This document shows positions 1 to 10,835 of a stretch of 64,000 bases of DNA, piece after piece. The stretch covers positions 90,055,023 through 90,119,022 of the forward strand of contig JAAALK010000289.1 of assembly GCA_019279435.1 (NCBI GenBank), in the 5' to 3' direction. Within the stretch, counting starts at the first letter, position 1. Every line of letters starts with the position of its first letter. Under the pieces are notes generated by a model. It was not told the DNA's origin. It made no database searches and was given only the letters and a program-made list of their open reading frames with translations. The position numbers and the translations under genes are program-made. The stretch comes from Zizania palustris (lineage: Eukaryota; Streptophyta; Magnoliopsida; Poales; Poaceae).

Positions 1-3000
1 AGGTCGTTTATGAAGTTTTAAAAGATCGAAGTTAGCCCATAGCAGGCGGAGTTCTTCGGTAACGTTTAACACTTCGACATCATCCATACGGGGTTGAGAA
101 GCCTAAAAACATGATAAGTAAATTTTCATTCATAATGTATGAAAGCATAATTTTTTACATAGTCGGGATCCTAAAACAAAGCTAGACCTGCGGGTTCAGC
201 GGAGGCTGGCTGCTCGAGGCTTGAGACTGAGCTTGCTTCTGGCGTTGCCCTTCATCGATCCAAGCCTTGATCGCAGTGCGACCTTCGGCTCTCCACGAAG
301 CTTGGAAGGCTTCCCAGGCTGCGGCCACGTCTTTAGAAGGATTAAGAAGCTGGTTTTCGTCGAAGGTAATTGGTGTTGCCCCTGAGTCTGGCGTTATCGG
401 TAACCCTAGATCTTCGTAGTAGCGAAGTACTCCGAGAGCAGCCACTTGGCCGGAGATCTCTCCATATCGAATGCATGCTGTCTTCATCATCTTCGCAGCT
501 CCTTGGATCATTTTTAGCCATCGCAGCAGGGGGACGTTGTCATTCGAAGGTAGTGTCCCAGTAGTACCGAAGTACTCTAGAACACCTAGGAGATGGTTCA
601 TGACTTCCGCAGCTACCTTCTCCGATTTCAGCATATCTTCAATAAAAGCGTCCTTTGATGAAGTCAGCTCATCCACCACAGCGGAGAGCCTAGCTGCCTC
701 CGTAGCTAGAGAACTCTTCTGGCTAAGCAAGTTGCTAGCCTCCTCCGTAGCTTTAGTCTTTTCTTCTTGGAGCTTGACTAGCTCAGCTCCCGCTGTAGTG
801 TGCTGTGCTTGCATTTTTTCTATCTCTGCCCGAAGCAAAATTTGTTTCGCTTCGAGCTCTTTATTCGCCGCCTCCAAATTTTGTCTGGCCCTCCGCTCCG
901 CTAAAACCATTTCATCTAAGTGGGAAACTCGACCTTCGGAGATATTAAGATTCCTCTATAGAGCAGTAATCTTCTCCTAAAGGCGAAGGTTTCCGCGCTC
1001 ATTCGAGACAGCCACGGCTCGAGCCAGAACTATTTGCTGCGAAGAGGAAAAATCAAGGTGAGAAATTATTTGTGAGATTAATTTTGTTTTGCAGATACTT
1101 TGTACCTGGTACGTTGCTCGTTCCAAGGCGGCTTTGAGCTCCGAACCCTCAGCTTCGCTAAGGATGGCTACTAAGTTCATCTCCCTGACTTCGCGGTTAG
1201 CTCGATCCAAAGGCTCGAGCAACGTCCGAAGCCTGGTCCTTCACTCCAAGAAAGGAGCTAGAAGAGGGAGCATAGATAGGACCCTTTGGTCATCCTCGTT
1301 TGGCGAGGGGTCGGAGCGCTGGGCTGCATCTTCAGAGACTTCGGTAGATTGGCCCCCCTCCATAGATTGACCCCCGTCTGTTGATTCAGACGGAGTTAAT
1401 CCCGAGTTCGGAGCAGGGAAGGGGTCCATTTTACCTTTACCTTTTCCAGGTCCCATTTGGGTGACTTCTGGAATTGGTTCCGGAGTTGTTGAGGTCCCAG
1501 ACACCGTATCTTCAGGAGGAACCACTTCCATAGGAGCAGACCCTGCTGAGACAAAGGTATTATATATTGCATAATTTTGCAGGGAAAAGAAACAAAGGGA
1601 TCATGCGAAGTTTACCTCCGAAGTCCTGTCGACGGGTGAGCATGGGGCTGCTTGGAGGGTCAAAAGCTACCTCGAAGTCTTCATCGGACTCAAAGTTCAG
1701 GACTGAAGGTTCGACTGTTGGAGCCTCACTTGGAGCTGCAGTCGTCGCTCTGTCCGGAATCAAAGTTGGCTCAGCAGCAACTTCGACTCCACCTTCAATC
1801 ATAGGGGCTTCACGCAGCAAGTCTGGCTGGACTGCCGAAGTCTCAACCTGCCTGGAGCTACTCGGAACATCTGGCGCTTTTTCGGCATCGCTAGTGTTTG
1901 CATCCGCCCGGTCTGCATCCTCGTCGATCAGGTTAACGCGGAGTCTTCCTTCATCTTCAGAAGAACCCGAGACCGAAGCCACCGGACTTGAAGGCACCAC
2001 ATTTTTTGGCTTTCAGGCTATCTTCTTGGAAGGAGTCTTAGCAGGAGCCGAAGTTCCGGTTTCCGCTTTCCTCTTCTTCAGCCCTTGCTCTGAAGGCACC
2101 CAATCCGGAAGAGGAGGGGGAACAACTCCGAGTACACCCCATACTCGGTTGAGCCGCTTCCAATTACCCACTAGCTTCATTCTCCACTCCTTCTCATACG
2201 GAGTTCGAACTCCCAGAATCTTCTCCGAAGCTCGAACAATTAGCTCTGAAGTCATGGGGGCTTGAGAAGCTGAAAGATAAGTTGGTATTAGTTATTTCAT
2301 TACATAAATATATACAGAACATATTGTTTTCAAAGCTACCTGCAGGGCTTGAGTTCGAAGAAATTTTTCGGAGTCCGCCCTCTGGGTCTTCTTCGAAGGT
2401 GATAGGCCAGTTGTCCATCAGAGGAGGAATTTGGAGTCCGATGAACTCCTCCGCTAGGTCTCGCATGCTCAGGCGGCGGCTAATTCTTTGAAGCAGGCTG
2501 AGTCGAGCTTCGAGCTGGCCGGGATCCGAATGAACTAGGGCTTCCCTTCGGAAGTTTATGTCTTGCAAGGGTCCGGCCAGACGGCTGCTTGCCCCAACTT
2601 CGGCATAAAACCACCGGAGGATCCAATCTGTGTACCATCTGGCATTGATGGCCTTCGCTGGAAATCTTAGAGCATACTCATCCCGAAGCCTGAAATTGAT
2701 ACTCCCGAACGCTACCACCATCTTTTCTCCTCCGGGGCCTACGTAAGTCTTGGGCTGGCAGGATGCCCTGTGCAGTGCTGTGAAGATCTCTGCTCTTCCT
2801 TCGCACCCTTCAACTCGCAACGCCCATTCAAAGATGGCAAGGTGCGCAATTGTGTTCGGAGAGAGTTGGGGAAGGGTGACGTGGAATAAATCCAGTACCT
2901 CTGACAAGAAGTCGACTGCCTGAAGCCCTAATCCTGCTTCAAAGAAAGCTTCGAAGACTACCACTTCTCCGGGCCTTGGCGAAGGAATGGCCTCCTTTCT

Positions 3001-3306
3001 AGGTTTGCGGATTATGATTTCTGAACTAACCTTTCCTTCTATTGCTGCTGCGAGTGACTCCCTCTTGCAGGTTGACGGCCCTAGTTGATAAGACTGGTCT
3101 GAGTACTTCGAAGATGCCGGGAGAAGATCGTGAGGACCAACGTTTTGGGGATTCCTCGATGGCGCCGTCACTGGTCTTGCTACTGCTGCCGTCGGAGCCA
3201 CCACCACTGAAAGCGTTGCCGCTGTCGCCGCTGCTGCTGCGGCTGCAGCCTGTTGCCGGGCTAGGGCCGAAGCCGCCCTAGGGACCTTGAAGCTTGTCTT
3301 CGCCAT
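1..3306 (-). pseudogene. Antisense extra gene (aORF) of element A, five-exon model, decayed
   Basis: The gene runs opposite to its host element. Model on the minus strand: exons 3306-2340, 2269-1616, 1542-1106, 1036-188 and 102 to the window edge. The introns (2339-2270, 1615-1543, 1105-1037, 187-103; 69-85 bp) have GT and AG ends, and every exon joins in phase. The second acceptor is a CAGCAG pair. The N-terminus (about residues 10-40) is Ala-rich. Exon 1 resembles the 'putative gypsy-type transposon' domain (Pfam Transposase_28 type) of grass elements. Exons 3-4 are acidic, Ser/Pro-rich, then Lys/Glu/Gln-rich and coiled-coil-like. In-frame stops lie at 2015-2013 (TGA), 1243-1241 (TGA), 979-977 (TAG) and 958-956 (TAG). 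The function of this family is unknown. The C-terminal end is outside the window; the related end in element C (57829-58209) suggests a basic tail. Confidence 0.8.
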
Positions 3307-3400
3307 GGAGCCACACTGATTGCTAATGGGGGAATTTGGAAGCTAGGGCTTGTTTGCACGAAAGCAGTGAGAAAGGTATTTGGGAAGGGTCTAGATCCTC

Positions 3401-3408
3401 TATTTATA
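3401..3408 (-). promoter_or_regulatory. TATA box of the antisense gene
   Basis: The minus strand reads GCTATAAATAGAGG here, about 95 bp upstream of the start codon at 3306-3304. That is a normal plant distance for a TATA box, a short 5' leader and an ATG. It suggests the antisense gene has its own promoter rather than depending on the LTR. Confidence 0.6.
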
Positions 3409-3736
3409 GCCTAGGCCCACGATTTTTTACCGTTTACGTTTGTCGTTTCGCATTCTTGACCATTACCCCTTGCGAAGTTAACGCAACGCGTAACTTCCGC
3501 TGAAAGGAAAAAGCCAACGGCTATTTCTTCCAAGTCTAAGAAAGCTTTCGAATTCTTTAAGTTGATTCTAAAAATAGTTCGAATATAATTTTCTTAGAAG
3601 TTGATTCGAAGCTTTAAATCTCCGCATATTTCGGAGGTTGATTAAATCTGTAAACCCCTACGCATGATTATTTTTCTTGCGTATACTACTCTCCTAACGT
3701 TACAGATCTAGCGGAGAAGCGTATTCGAGGGGCTAC
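3409..3736 (+). other. Noncoding strip and polypurine tract before the 3' LTR of A
   Basis: No coding signal. It should hold the upstream promoter region of the antisense gene. The last bases before the LTR (GAGGGGCTAC, 3727-3736) are the purine-rich plus-strand primer expected just inside a 3' LTR. Confidence 0.6.
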
Positions 3737-4233
3737 TGTTGGGGGAAAATACTTCATATTCAGGGTTATTGCTATAACAAGACAAAGGCAGGTGATTGAA
3801 TCAAAGGTTTCCAGCATCTAATTCCGGGAGTACATTGGATCAAGTTCGAAGTATGGAGGCGAACTCTAGTTCGGAGAATATCTTCGAACTTGGACTTTTC
3901 CAAGAGCTTTCCCACTAGCTAGGATGGAAGACTTATCTTCTTTCTCATTAGATTAGTCTTTTACCATTTTAGCCATATTAAGGATACCGAATAGTTTCCA
4001 CTATGTCAGTTGTAACAGAGGGGTAAAAGGGTCTTTCTCTTAATGTTTGGGCCTATAAATACCCCCCGTTTTGCCCTGTAATGAGGATCGAGGACTAAGT
4101 TATTCAATACACATCTTCGAACTGTTTTGAGCTATTATCCACCTCGAAGGCTTGAAATAGTTTACTTCACAAACACTTTGTTTGTTAGTTTCTAATCTCT
4201 AGAAACATGTTAGCGTAATCTTTTACGCCAACA
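3737..4233 (+). repeat. 3' LTR of element A (497 bp)
   Basis: TG...CA ends. A TATAAAT box at 4054-4060 is followed by a C-rich stretch and is likely the LTR promoter. The last 25 bases contain an imperfect palindrome (GCGTAA...TTACGC). The solo LTR at 22954-23448 is 495 bp and matches on the opposite strand. Confidence 0.9.
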
Positions 4234-5071
4234 GGTTCGCATGCTAAACAAGAATAGAGAGTTATTGTTTTAATTAACTTAGCTGAAAAATAGGAGATTA
4301 GATGGAAACGTTTACGTGCATTTGATGCCGCCGCACAATGCCTTGCTGCCAAATTTCTTCCTAACCGCGTGATGATGATGCTGCTGTATCTCGTATTCTC
4401 CATCGCACCGCCCAAGGTAGCAAACTGCTGGCGCATGCGCCTGCTGCTGTCGCCTCCCCACGCCGAACAAAACCCACGCCGCCTGCTTTACGCCAAACAC
4501 AGTGATGCTTCTAGTGACTCCACGGCTTCACGCGCCTAATGCCTAGGCATAGACACCTAGCTGTTGCAGCTACGTGCCGGTGTGCAGCAACTGTGCGATT
4601 GCTTCCTGACTCCTATGCACTTCAAGAGAAACAAGTGAATTAAAAAATGCCTTGCCTAGGAACTGGTGCCAAAAACTAAGAAATTTGACTGTGCACTAAA
4701 TGTGACTGAATGTCCTGCATGAGTACTCAATGGCGCAAGTACACGACTTCCATGAATGCAGGCTGGTCAGCTGCGTTGGCCAAGAAACAGAGTTGTCCCT
4801 GAGTAAATCCCGTCGGGGTGGTATGGAGTTGGACCACGCATGCATGCGAGAGTCCTGAAGTGCAGACGAAGAAAGCCCACTTCCAGCGGTGCAGCAGCAA
4901 AGCGCTAGCCGGCGACGGAAGAAAAACTTATCGGCGGCGGTGGAAAAACTTATCGGTGGCGGCGAAAGTAGAATAGTGGTAGCCAGGGGAAAACGAATTG
5001 GATTGTAGATTAATTGCAAATCAGTCAACCCTAACCCTAGGGGGTTAGGGCCTATTTATAGGCAGCCCACT

Positions 5072-6357
5072 TGTTGACATGAAAACGTGCCCCCGCACAT
5101 GGGTTAGTTCGATGATCCAAAAGTGTGCATATACTTAGGGACAAGCCTAAGCGTAACACAGCACCGACGTCGCGTTTTGACTACCCTTAGCCGTGGTAAG
5201 GGGGTGGAGTCGCCAGGCAATTAGATCACACAAAATAATCCAATTAGCCAAAAGAAATATATTAAACAGAATAAATCAGCAAATCGGTCAGAGCATGTCT
5301 GCTTCGAAGTATGGTGCGAAGGGGGTCACCGAAGTATACCTTCGGCATCTGATGCGAAGTATCCCACCGAAGGGTTCCATTGGCGTTCGGACTGATCTGA
5401 TCGAGGATGAACTCCGAACGGATCTGGACGCGACAATCACCTCTGAACAGCGGGGTTTGGCGTGAAGTCTCCGATACAGTAAGACACAGAATAATGACTC
5501 GAGCGCGACGCATGAGCGTGACTTCGTTCGGAGTGGAGTACGAGCATGGCGAAGCCTGTCGTGACGAAGTGTGCTGGCAAAGCGTGCGCTCGAAGCAATC
5601 CGTATCGCCGAAGGGTGTTCTAGCAACCTCCGAAACCAATCTCTCAGCTCCGAACACCTCCGACGAAGTAGCTTCGAACGTAGGTAGCCTACAACAGATA
5701 AGGTTCGAAGTACTAATTTGGCCTGAGGACCGAATTCTGCTAAGTTTTGCACTAGTAGTGAAGATAGATATCTGTTACGCTGATTAGCGGATACTTCCCA
5801 GGCGAAGTAACAAGGTGATAGCAATCTATTACGTAGATTAACGGATACTTCACAAGTGAATTAACAAGGATTACCACTGTTCCAAAGTGGCCATCGGAGG
5901 GCTTCCAGGAAAACCCACGAAGAGGTATAGAAAGGTAAAGATAAAGTAAATGTGATCAAAGCTAGCGCTTTGTGTTTGATTTGTGTTGGGGGGTCTCTGA
6001 ACTGGCTTCGCCTCTATATTTATAGGGGCTATACCTCTGATCTAATCTGCTATAATTCGGCTGAATAGAGATAAAGGCTTAGCCGGAATTGTGTCCAACT
6101 CTACCTCTGCCGAAGTGGGCCTTCGGCCAGGACTATCGAAGCCTACTCCTCGGGCCAAAGCTTCGGTGGCGTGGGCCTCCGAAGGCTTCCTGGCCGAAGG
6201 CCGTGAGCTGGCTGGAAGCTTCTGGAGCCCATAGCCCAATTGTCCTTCGGCCCTATAGGGCTTTGGCCTGACCAGGGACATGTGTATTTTCGGCCCAAAT
6301 TACCAAAATTCATATTTTGACAATCTTAACCATTTATGCCATTTTTTGCTATCAACA
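5072..6357 (-). repeat. 3' LTR of X (1,286 bp)
   Basis: On the minus strand it starts TGTTGATAGC and ends CATGTCAACA. The adjacent interior bases (6358-6376) read on the minus strand as a purine-rich tract with GGGGGG, the polypurine primer. A minus-strand TATAAATATAG box lies near 6013-6024. The sequence is unusually rich in CTTCG/CGAAG words. Confidence 0.9.
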
Positions 6358-6599
6358 CATGCCCCCCTACCTTTTAGTGAACTAAGTTAACTAAAAGCAC
6401 AACGAGCTAAAGACGATACCTTCCATATCGGCCTTTCGACACCTTTTACGATGTTTGTCACACACTTGGGAAATACCTTTTCAAGTATCTACCATTCAAA
6501 GCTCTTCGAAACTGCTCTCCTTGCAGAGATTCTAACACATATGCATTGCCAAGAGTGATTTCGGTTATTTAGAAAGGGCCTTCCCAAATAGGTGACCAT

Positions 6600-6906
6600 T
6601 TACCAAACTTGGGACTCTTAGTGCCTAAGGGCAAAATCGTCTTCCAAACCAAGTCTCCCCTTGAAACGATTTTGGTTTAACCTTCTTATTGTAGGCTTTA
6701 GCTACTCTCCTCTTGTCTACTTCTATGGCTTCTAAAGCCTTCAATCTCTTATCGGTCACTTCTTCTAGGGGGTCAGCCGACGCAAAACCTTGTCCTAATT
6801 TCTCCACTTCGCTAAAGTCCTTGATGGCCTCGGCAATACCGTCTTTATTAGACCAGTACTACTCTACACGAGACTTTAGCCAATCCAAATTACTCTTGCT
6901 AGACAT
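6600..6906 (-). pseudogene. Pol remnant of X spanning the deletion scar
   Basis: The minus-strand reading begins with the segment that lies between protease and RT in relative B (…EKLGQGFASADPLEEV), then jumps within one codon to the integrase C-terminal tail (…KRLKALEAIE…VKPKSF). In B these two parts are 3.1 kb apart (about 49612 and 46503). The join falls on ACTTCTT (6758-6764), which occurs at both endpoints in B. The reading frame happens to stay open across the join for 50-60 codons. Confidence 0.85.
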
Positions 6907-6911
6907 GACTA

Positions 6912-7778
6912 CTAATACAAAAACAGTCGTGCTACACCAACCGGCTTTACAGACATGGGTACAAAACGTCCTCCGGACACGCTAACAAAATCGTAATCAG
7001 AAAGATCTCTACCTGACAGACACTCTACCTTGTTGTGAACGGCGCCAACTGATACATCGGCTAATGCCACTTGGGCCGAAAAATCTGCTGGAATGACTTC
7101 CACTTCGTCGCCATCCCACTGAATTAGGCACTGGTGCAGAGTAGAAGGAATGCCGCAATTCGTGTGAATCTAGTCGCGCCCAAGCAGCACGCTGTAGTTA
7201 CCTTGTACATCGACGATGAAAAATGATGTTGGCAATGTCTTGATACCCATTGTCAACTCCATGGAGAGCATGCCCTTGGCCTCGGAACTCTCGCCGTTGA
7301 AGCCATTGAGCATCAAGTTGGTCTTCTTTAGATCATCCTCGTCCCTGCCAAGTTTCTTCAATAACGAGTAAGGCATTAAGTTAACGGTGATGCCACCACC
7401 GATAAGCATCCGGGAAATCGGCTTTCTGTCAATGTGACCTCTGAAGTAGAGAGGCTTTAGATGGCGAGCCGAGCCCTCTGGCTTCTCAAAAATAACGTTG
7501 CGTGGGCCGAGGTTCAACTGAGCGACCTCGGCCTCGTTCTGCAGTAGGGAAAACTCGGCGGGCAGTGTGACGACGTTGATGTCCATCGCTTGGGGCACAA
7601 GTCCCTCAAAGACAGGTGAGTAGTCATCGTCGAGCATGTCGTCGTCATCGTCACTCGGACTAGGAGTTGGGTTGGTCATATCAACCGGCTTCGCTCTCCA
7701 TACCTGCCTTGTAGTTGGTCGAGGGCGGATTTCTTCAAAAATAGCATCGCGCTCGTCCTCGTCTTTCTTCTCGCGCAT
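6912..7778 (-). pseudogene. Retropepsin-like protease region of X
   Basis: The fold context matches B: a strand with NLMPYSLLKK, then a NYSVLLGRD strand near the end. The catalytic Asp is missing. Where B reads VDSSATVNL, X reads IGGGITVNL (Gly codon at 7400-7398), so this copy could not cleave the polyprotein. A TAG at 7169-7167 interrupts the frame where B has a Trp codon (RDWIH). The segment below 7167 (6912-7103) is the conserved tail after protease. An acidic Asp/Ser run (about residues 35-50) precedes the domain. Confidence 0.8.
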
Positions 7779-7793
7779 CTCCTGTGCCCGCAG

Positions 7794-9094
7794 TCATTGC
7801 AAACATCTCTTTTGTGATTTGGACATGCCTAGAGGTGCCCAAGATGGTTGTGGCTTGGTGCCAGGTGCTACTGCCTGGTTCCTGTCAACTCTAGCCGAAG
7901 TGGTACTACCCTCTTCAGCCTCGTGCACTCTGTATCCATAGGGGTCTTCGTTGCGGACTCCAGCAGTTGGACCGGCCTTGTTCGGCCGATCAAACCAGGC
8001 TTTGGTGTGAACTTCGGCCGAAGCAAGGGACTCACCTCCGTCAGACTTTGGTGATAAGGCCTTCGGGAATAGGACTTCCTGAGACCCTATTCTGACTGTG
8101 ATAGCATCAGACTTCCTGTCTTCGGCCTCCTTGCGCCTGTACTCTTCAACTTCTTCCTGCATGGGCCTGTTCGGAGGTACCATGGATAGCCTGTGGACGA
8201 TGCCTCCCTCCACTGCGTCTGTTTGTCCCTGCCATTCATAATACTCCGAAGGAAGACAGGGCATAGTGTTAAGTTGTGGAGGGTACTCCGGCTGTGATAC
8301 ATACAGAGCCCACGGAGTTCCTACCTAGCTGTACGGTGGAGGCGTCGGCGGCTTCAGTGGCCCTGCCCACTGTGAGACAAACTCGTTACCCGGAGGGGGG
8401 TTCGGTAGGGTCGATGGCGTCTCGGACCATATTAGCGAGGGGTCCTGCCAGGCCGGAGGTATGCTCGGCCAGTGCGGGCCGAAACCTCCTGTCAGAGGGT
8501 TTGTCCAGAGTGGTGCGGGGTTCGGCCATTGGGGGCTGAAGTCGCTCCATGTGGGGTTTGGCCACTAGGGTCCGAAGCTACTGTACAGGGGTTCGGCCAT
8601 TGAGGTCTGAAGCCACCGTACGGAGTGTCAGGCCACTGTGGCCCAAAGTCATCACAAGGAGGGCTCGACCACTGTGGTCTGAAGCCACCCTCCGAACACC
8701 TTGGGCCCTTCGGATGACTTAGTTTTTTAGCACGAGGACCTGCTTCCTTAGCTTTTCTTTGATGCTTGTTCAACAACATCTTGTACGTTACCTTCGGCCT
8801 CGTGTGAGCCTTGGCCGAAGGGATGTTAATGTTCTGTTTCCACACTCCCACCTCGGGGTTCTTTGGTATGAGTGTGCGTGTGCGCGGCTCTCCATCAATT
8901 ACATCCTTTCCTTTAGTCGACTTAGCATGTTCTGGCCGAATCAATACCTTCTTCTCGCCGAGGTCGATGGCGTTGATGGGAAAAGGATCTTTTTCCAGCT
9001 TCATCTTTGGGTTGTGGTCTATTTTCAATCGTCCTTCTTCTATGGCCGATTGAACCCGTCGTCAAAAAACATTGCAATCATTAGTATTATGTGA
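7794..9094 (-). pseudogene. Gag-protease linker of X with Phe-x-Pro-Gln-Trp repeats
   Basis: Two overlapping open stretches (8264-7794 and 9028-8492) separated by frameshifts. The upper one encodes a Lys/Pro-rich segment followed by about four degenerate 12-residue units of the form GGFRPQWPxPP. In DNA this is a roughly 36-bp minisatellite at about 8390-8700. The lower one is charged and low complexity. The same architecture is found in B (50592-52056). The function of such linkers is not known. Confidence 0.65.
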
Positions 9095-9319
9095 ATGTGA
9101 GTCATGCCACTTACAGTATGGATGTTTCTTCAACTCATCGGCAGATGGAATGACTTGACCTTTAGGCAACCTGAGAAGCTGGTTCTTTAAGAGAAAATCA
9201 AATATTTTATCACACTTAGTTATATCGAATGAGTACTTGACCTCACTAGGCCGACTCTTTGTGGGAGACGGCCGTAATTTGGAGCAAGTGATAGGTTTAC
9301 TCTTAGCGTTCCAAACCCA

Positions 9320-10796
9320 TTAGGCTGCGTACATGTCGGCCGAATCCTCCTCTTTTGATTCCTCCTCGTCGGAGTGTTCCATGATGTGGATTTCAGCCCT
9401 AGGCTTGTTAAATGTTTTAATAAACTTTTTATCTTTGGTTCGGCCTTCTTGGACCAGAGCCTGCTGTAAAACTTGGCTAACTTCTAAAAAGTTATGGTTG
9501 TCTAATATTTCTTTAATCTCGGAACGCAACCCATTAAAAGCTTGTTCCTCCAAGTCCCTTTCTGAAATGTTAAGGATAAACATTGGTTTCTAGTATCCCT
9601 AAAATGTTTGATGTACTAAGAGGTGTTCTCATTGGATTTCTGCCTAACCAATGTCAAGTGTGAAAGCTTAAGTTCCATCTCACTTGTGTAAAAGTAATCA
9701 TGGAATTTTCGTTCTAAATCATCCCACGTTTGAACGGAGTTCGGCGGGAGCACCAAAAACCAAGTGAAAGCGGTGCCAGATAGTGAGAGAGAAAATAGTC
9801 TAATTTTTATAGCGTCTATCCCGCTAGCTTCTCCACACTGCGCTAAAAATTGACTAACATGTTCTAGTGTGGTTTTGCTACCCTCGCCGCCGAACTTAGT
9901 GAATTCAGGGATTCTATAGCCGTGGGGTAGGGTATTGTATCGAGATAGTTGGGATATGGCTTACGGTAAACCCTAACCCGACCCTTAGGCACGAAGCCGG
10001 CACACTGCCTAAATAGTGCGCGGATCCGCTCCTCTAGGTCATCTAGGCCTGCTGCCTGCACATGTCTCTCGTGCGGGGGCGTGACATGCGGCGGGATGTT
10101 GGTGTGTCGGCCGTGGGCCTCTTCCCTATGCGCTAGCTATACAACGTGCTCAGGCCCGGGTGTCTGTGCATGTGGCACGGGCAGCGCGGGCAGGGCTGGC
10201 ACCGGCGCAGGTGGTGGTGGTGCGTGGTACGCAGTGCTAGTTTGGCCGTAAGCATAATGATTAGTCTTGGCCATAAGTGTTGAGGCCGGAGACGTAATGG
10301 TTGTGCCAGTGTTACCGTCAGTTCTGCTGTACACATGATTTACCGGAGGCACACTAGCGATAGGGACTGGTGGTACGGCTTCAGTAAATCCGAACCTTCT
10401 GAGAGTTGCCTCTACCTGGGAGCTAACTGCCGAATCTAAACGGTTGGCTAGCGAAGCGCTAACGGCCTGATCTACTGATGCGGCTATTTTTTGCTCAATC
10501 TCTAAAGAAGATAAACGAGGTGATACGGGTGTTACCTAGATCCGAGCAAGGTCGAGGGCGATGATGTCGCGCTTGATGAAGCCTGCGCGCATCTTGACGT
10601 AGCCCCCAAGCATCATGTCTTGGAGCACCCTTAACTTTGCCTCGATCTCTGCTCGGTCTCCTGCGGGAATATCTTCAAGAGTAGGTGTTAAGATGTTGTG
10701 GTTGTCGATATCCGCGCCTCCTATGGTGTCCATCGGTGGTGTAGGCGTAGTAGTCGTTGTAGATGTACCGGCGGCCGATGTAGACGTACCCGTCAT
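9320..10796 (-). pseudogene. Gag of X (Tat-type capsid region)
   Basis: The likely start codon is at 10796-10794 (MTGTST…), 40 bp inside the LTR end. Downstream come a Thr/Pro-rich segment, a Pro-rich spacer (PPPPAPVPALPALP), then the conserved part with GFVPKGRVRVYRKPYP and, further on, the SERDLEEQAFNGLRSEIKEIL helix block of retrotransposon gag. TAG stops and frameshifts split it near 10536, 10137, 9864 and 9583. The end is acidic (EEESKEEDS). Compare B at 52200-53690, which is better preserved between these blocks. Confidence 0.75.
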
Positions 10797-10811
10797 GTTG
10801 GTGTAGCTTTT

Positions 10812-10828
10812 CCCCAGAGGAGTCACCA
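10812..10828 (-). other. Primer binding site of X
   Basis: The minus strand reads TGGTGACTCCTCTGGGGA, 7 bases inside the LTR end at 10836. B has the same site with TGGTGACTCCGCTGGG at about 53703-53718. Such TGG-initial sites pair with a tRNA 3' end; I do not name the tRNA. Confidence 0.7.
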
Positions 10829-10835
10829 AAAAGTG

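Larger units (their letters stand above)
1..4233 (+). mobile_element. Element A: 3' part of a Tat-lineage Ty3/gypsy retrotransposon
   Basis: The window opens inside this element. It shows the antisense gene (below 3306), a noncoding strip with a purine-rich tract, and the 3' LTR (3737-4233). The LTR is in plus orientation, starting TGTTGGGGGAAAATAC and ending ACGCCAACA. It is inserted in the 3' LTR of Sirevirus E: the uninterrupted E LTR copy reads straight through the site near 40248, so the expected TSD is GGTTC (4234-4238), with the partner copy left of the window. The LTR matches the solo LTR at 22954-23448 and the LTR end at 41614-41760. Lineage is inferred from the Tat-type pol of family member C and from the antisense gene, as described for plant Tat elements. 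Confidence 0.85.

Noticed and set aside
5029..5050. Telomere-like ACCCTAACCCTAGGG sequence
   Set aside because: Only two short units, found at the same place in both LTR copies of E (also about 41044), so it is part of the LTR and not an interstitial telomere.
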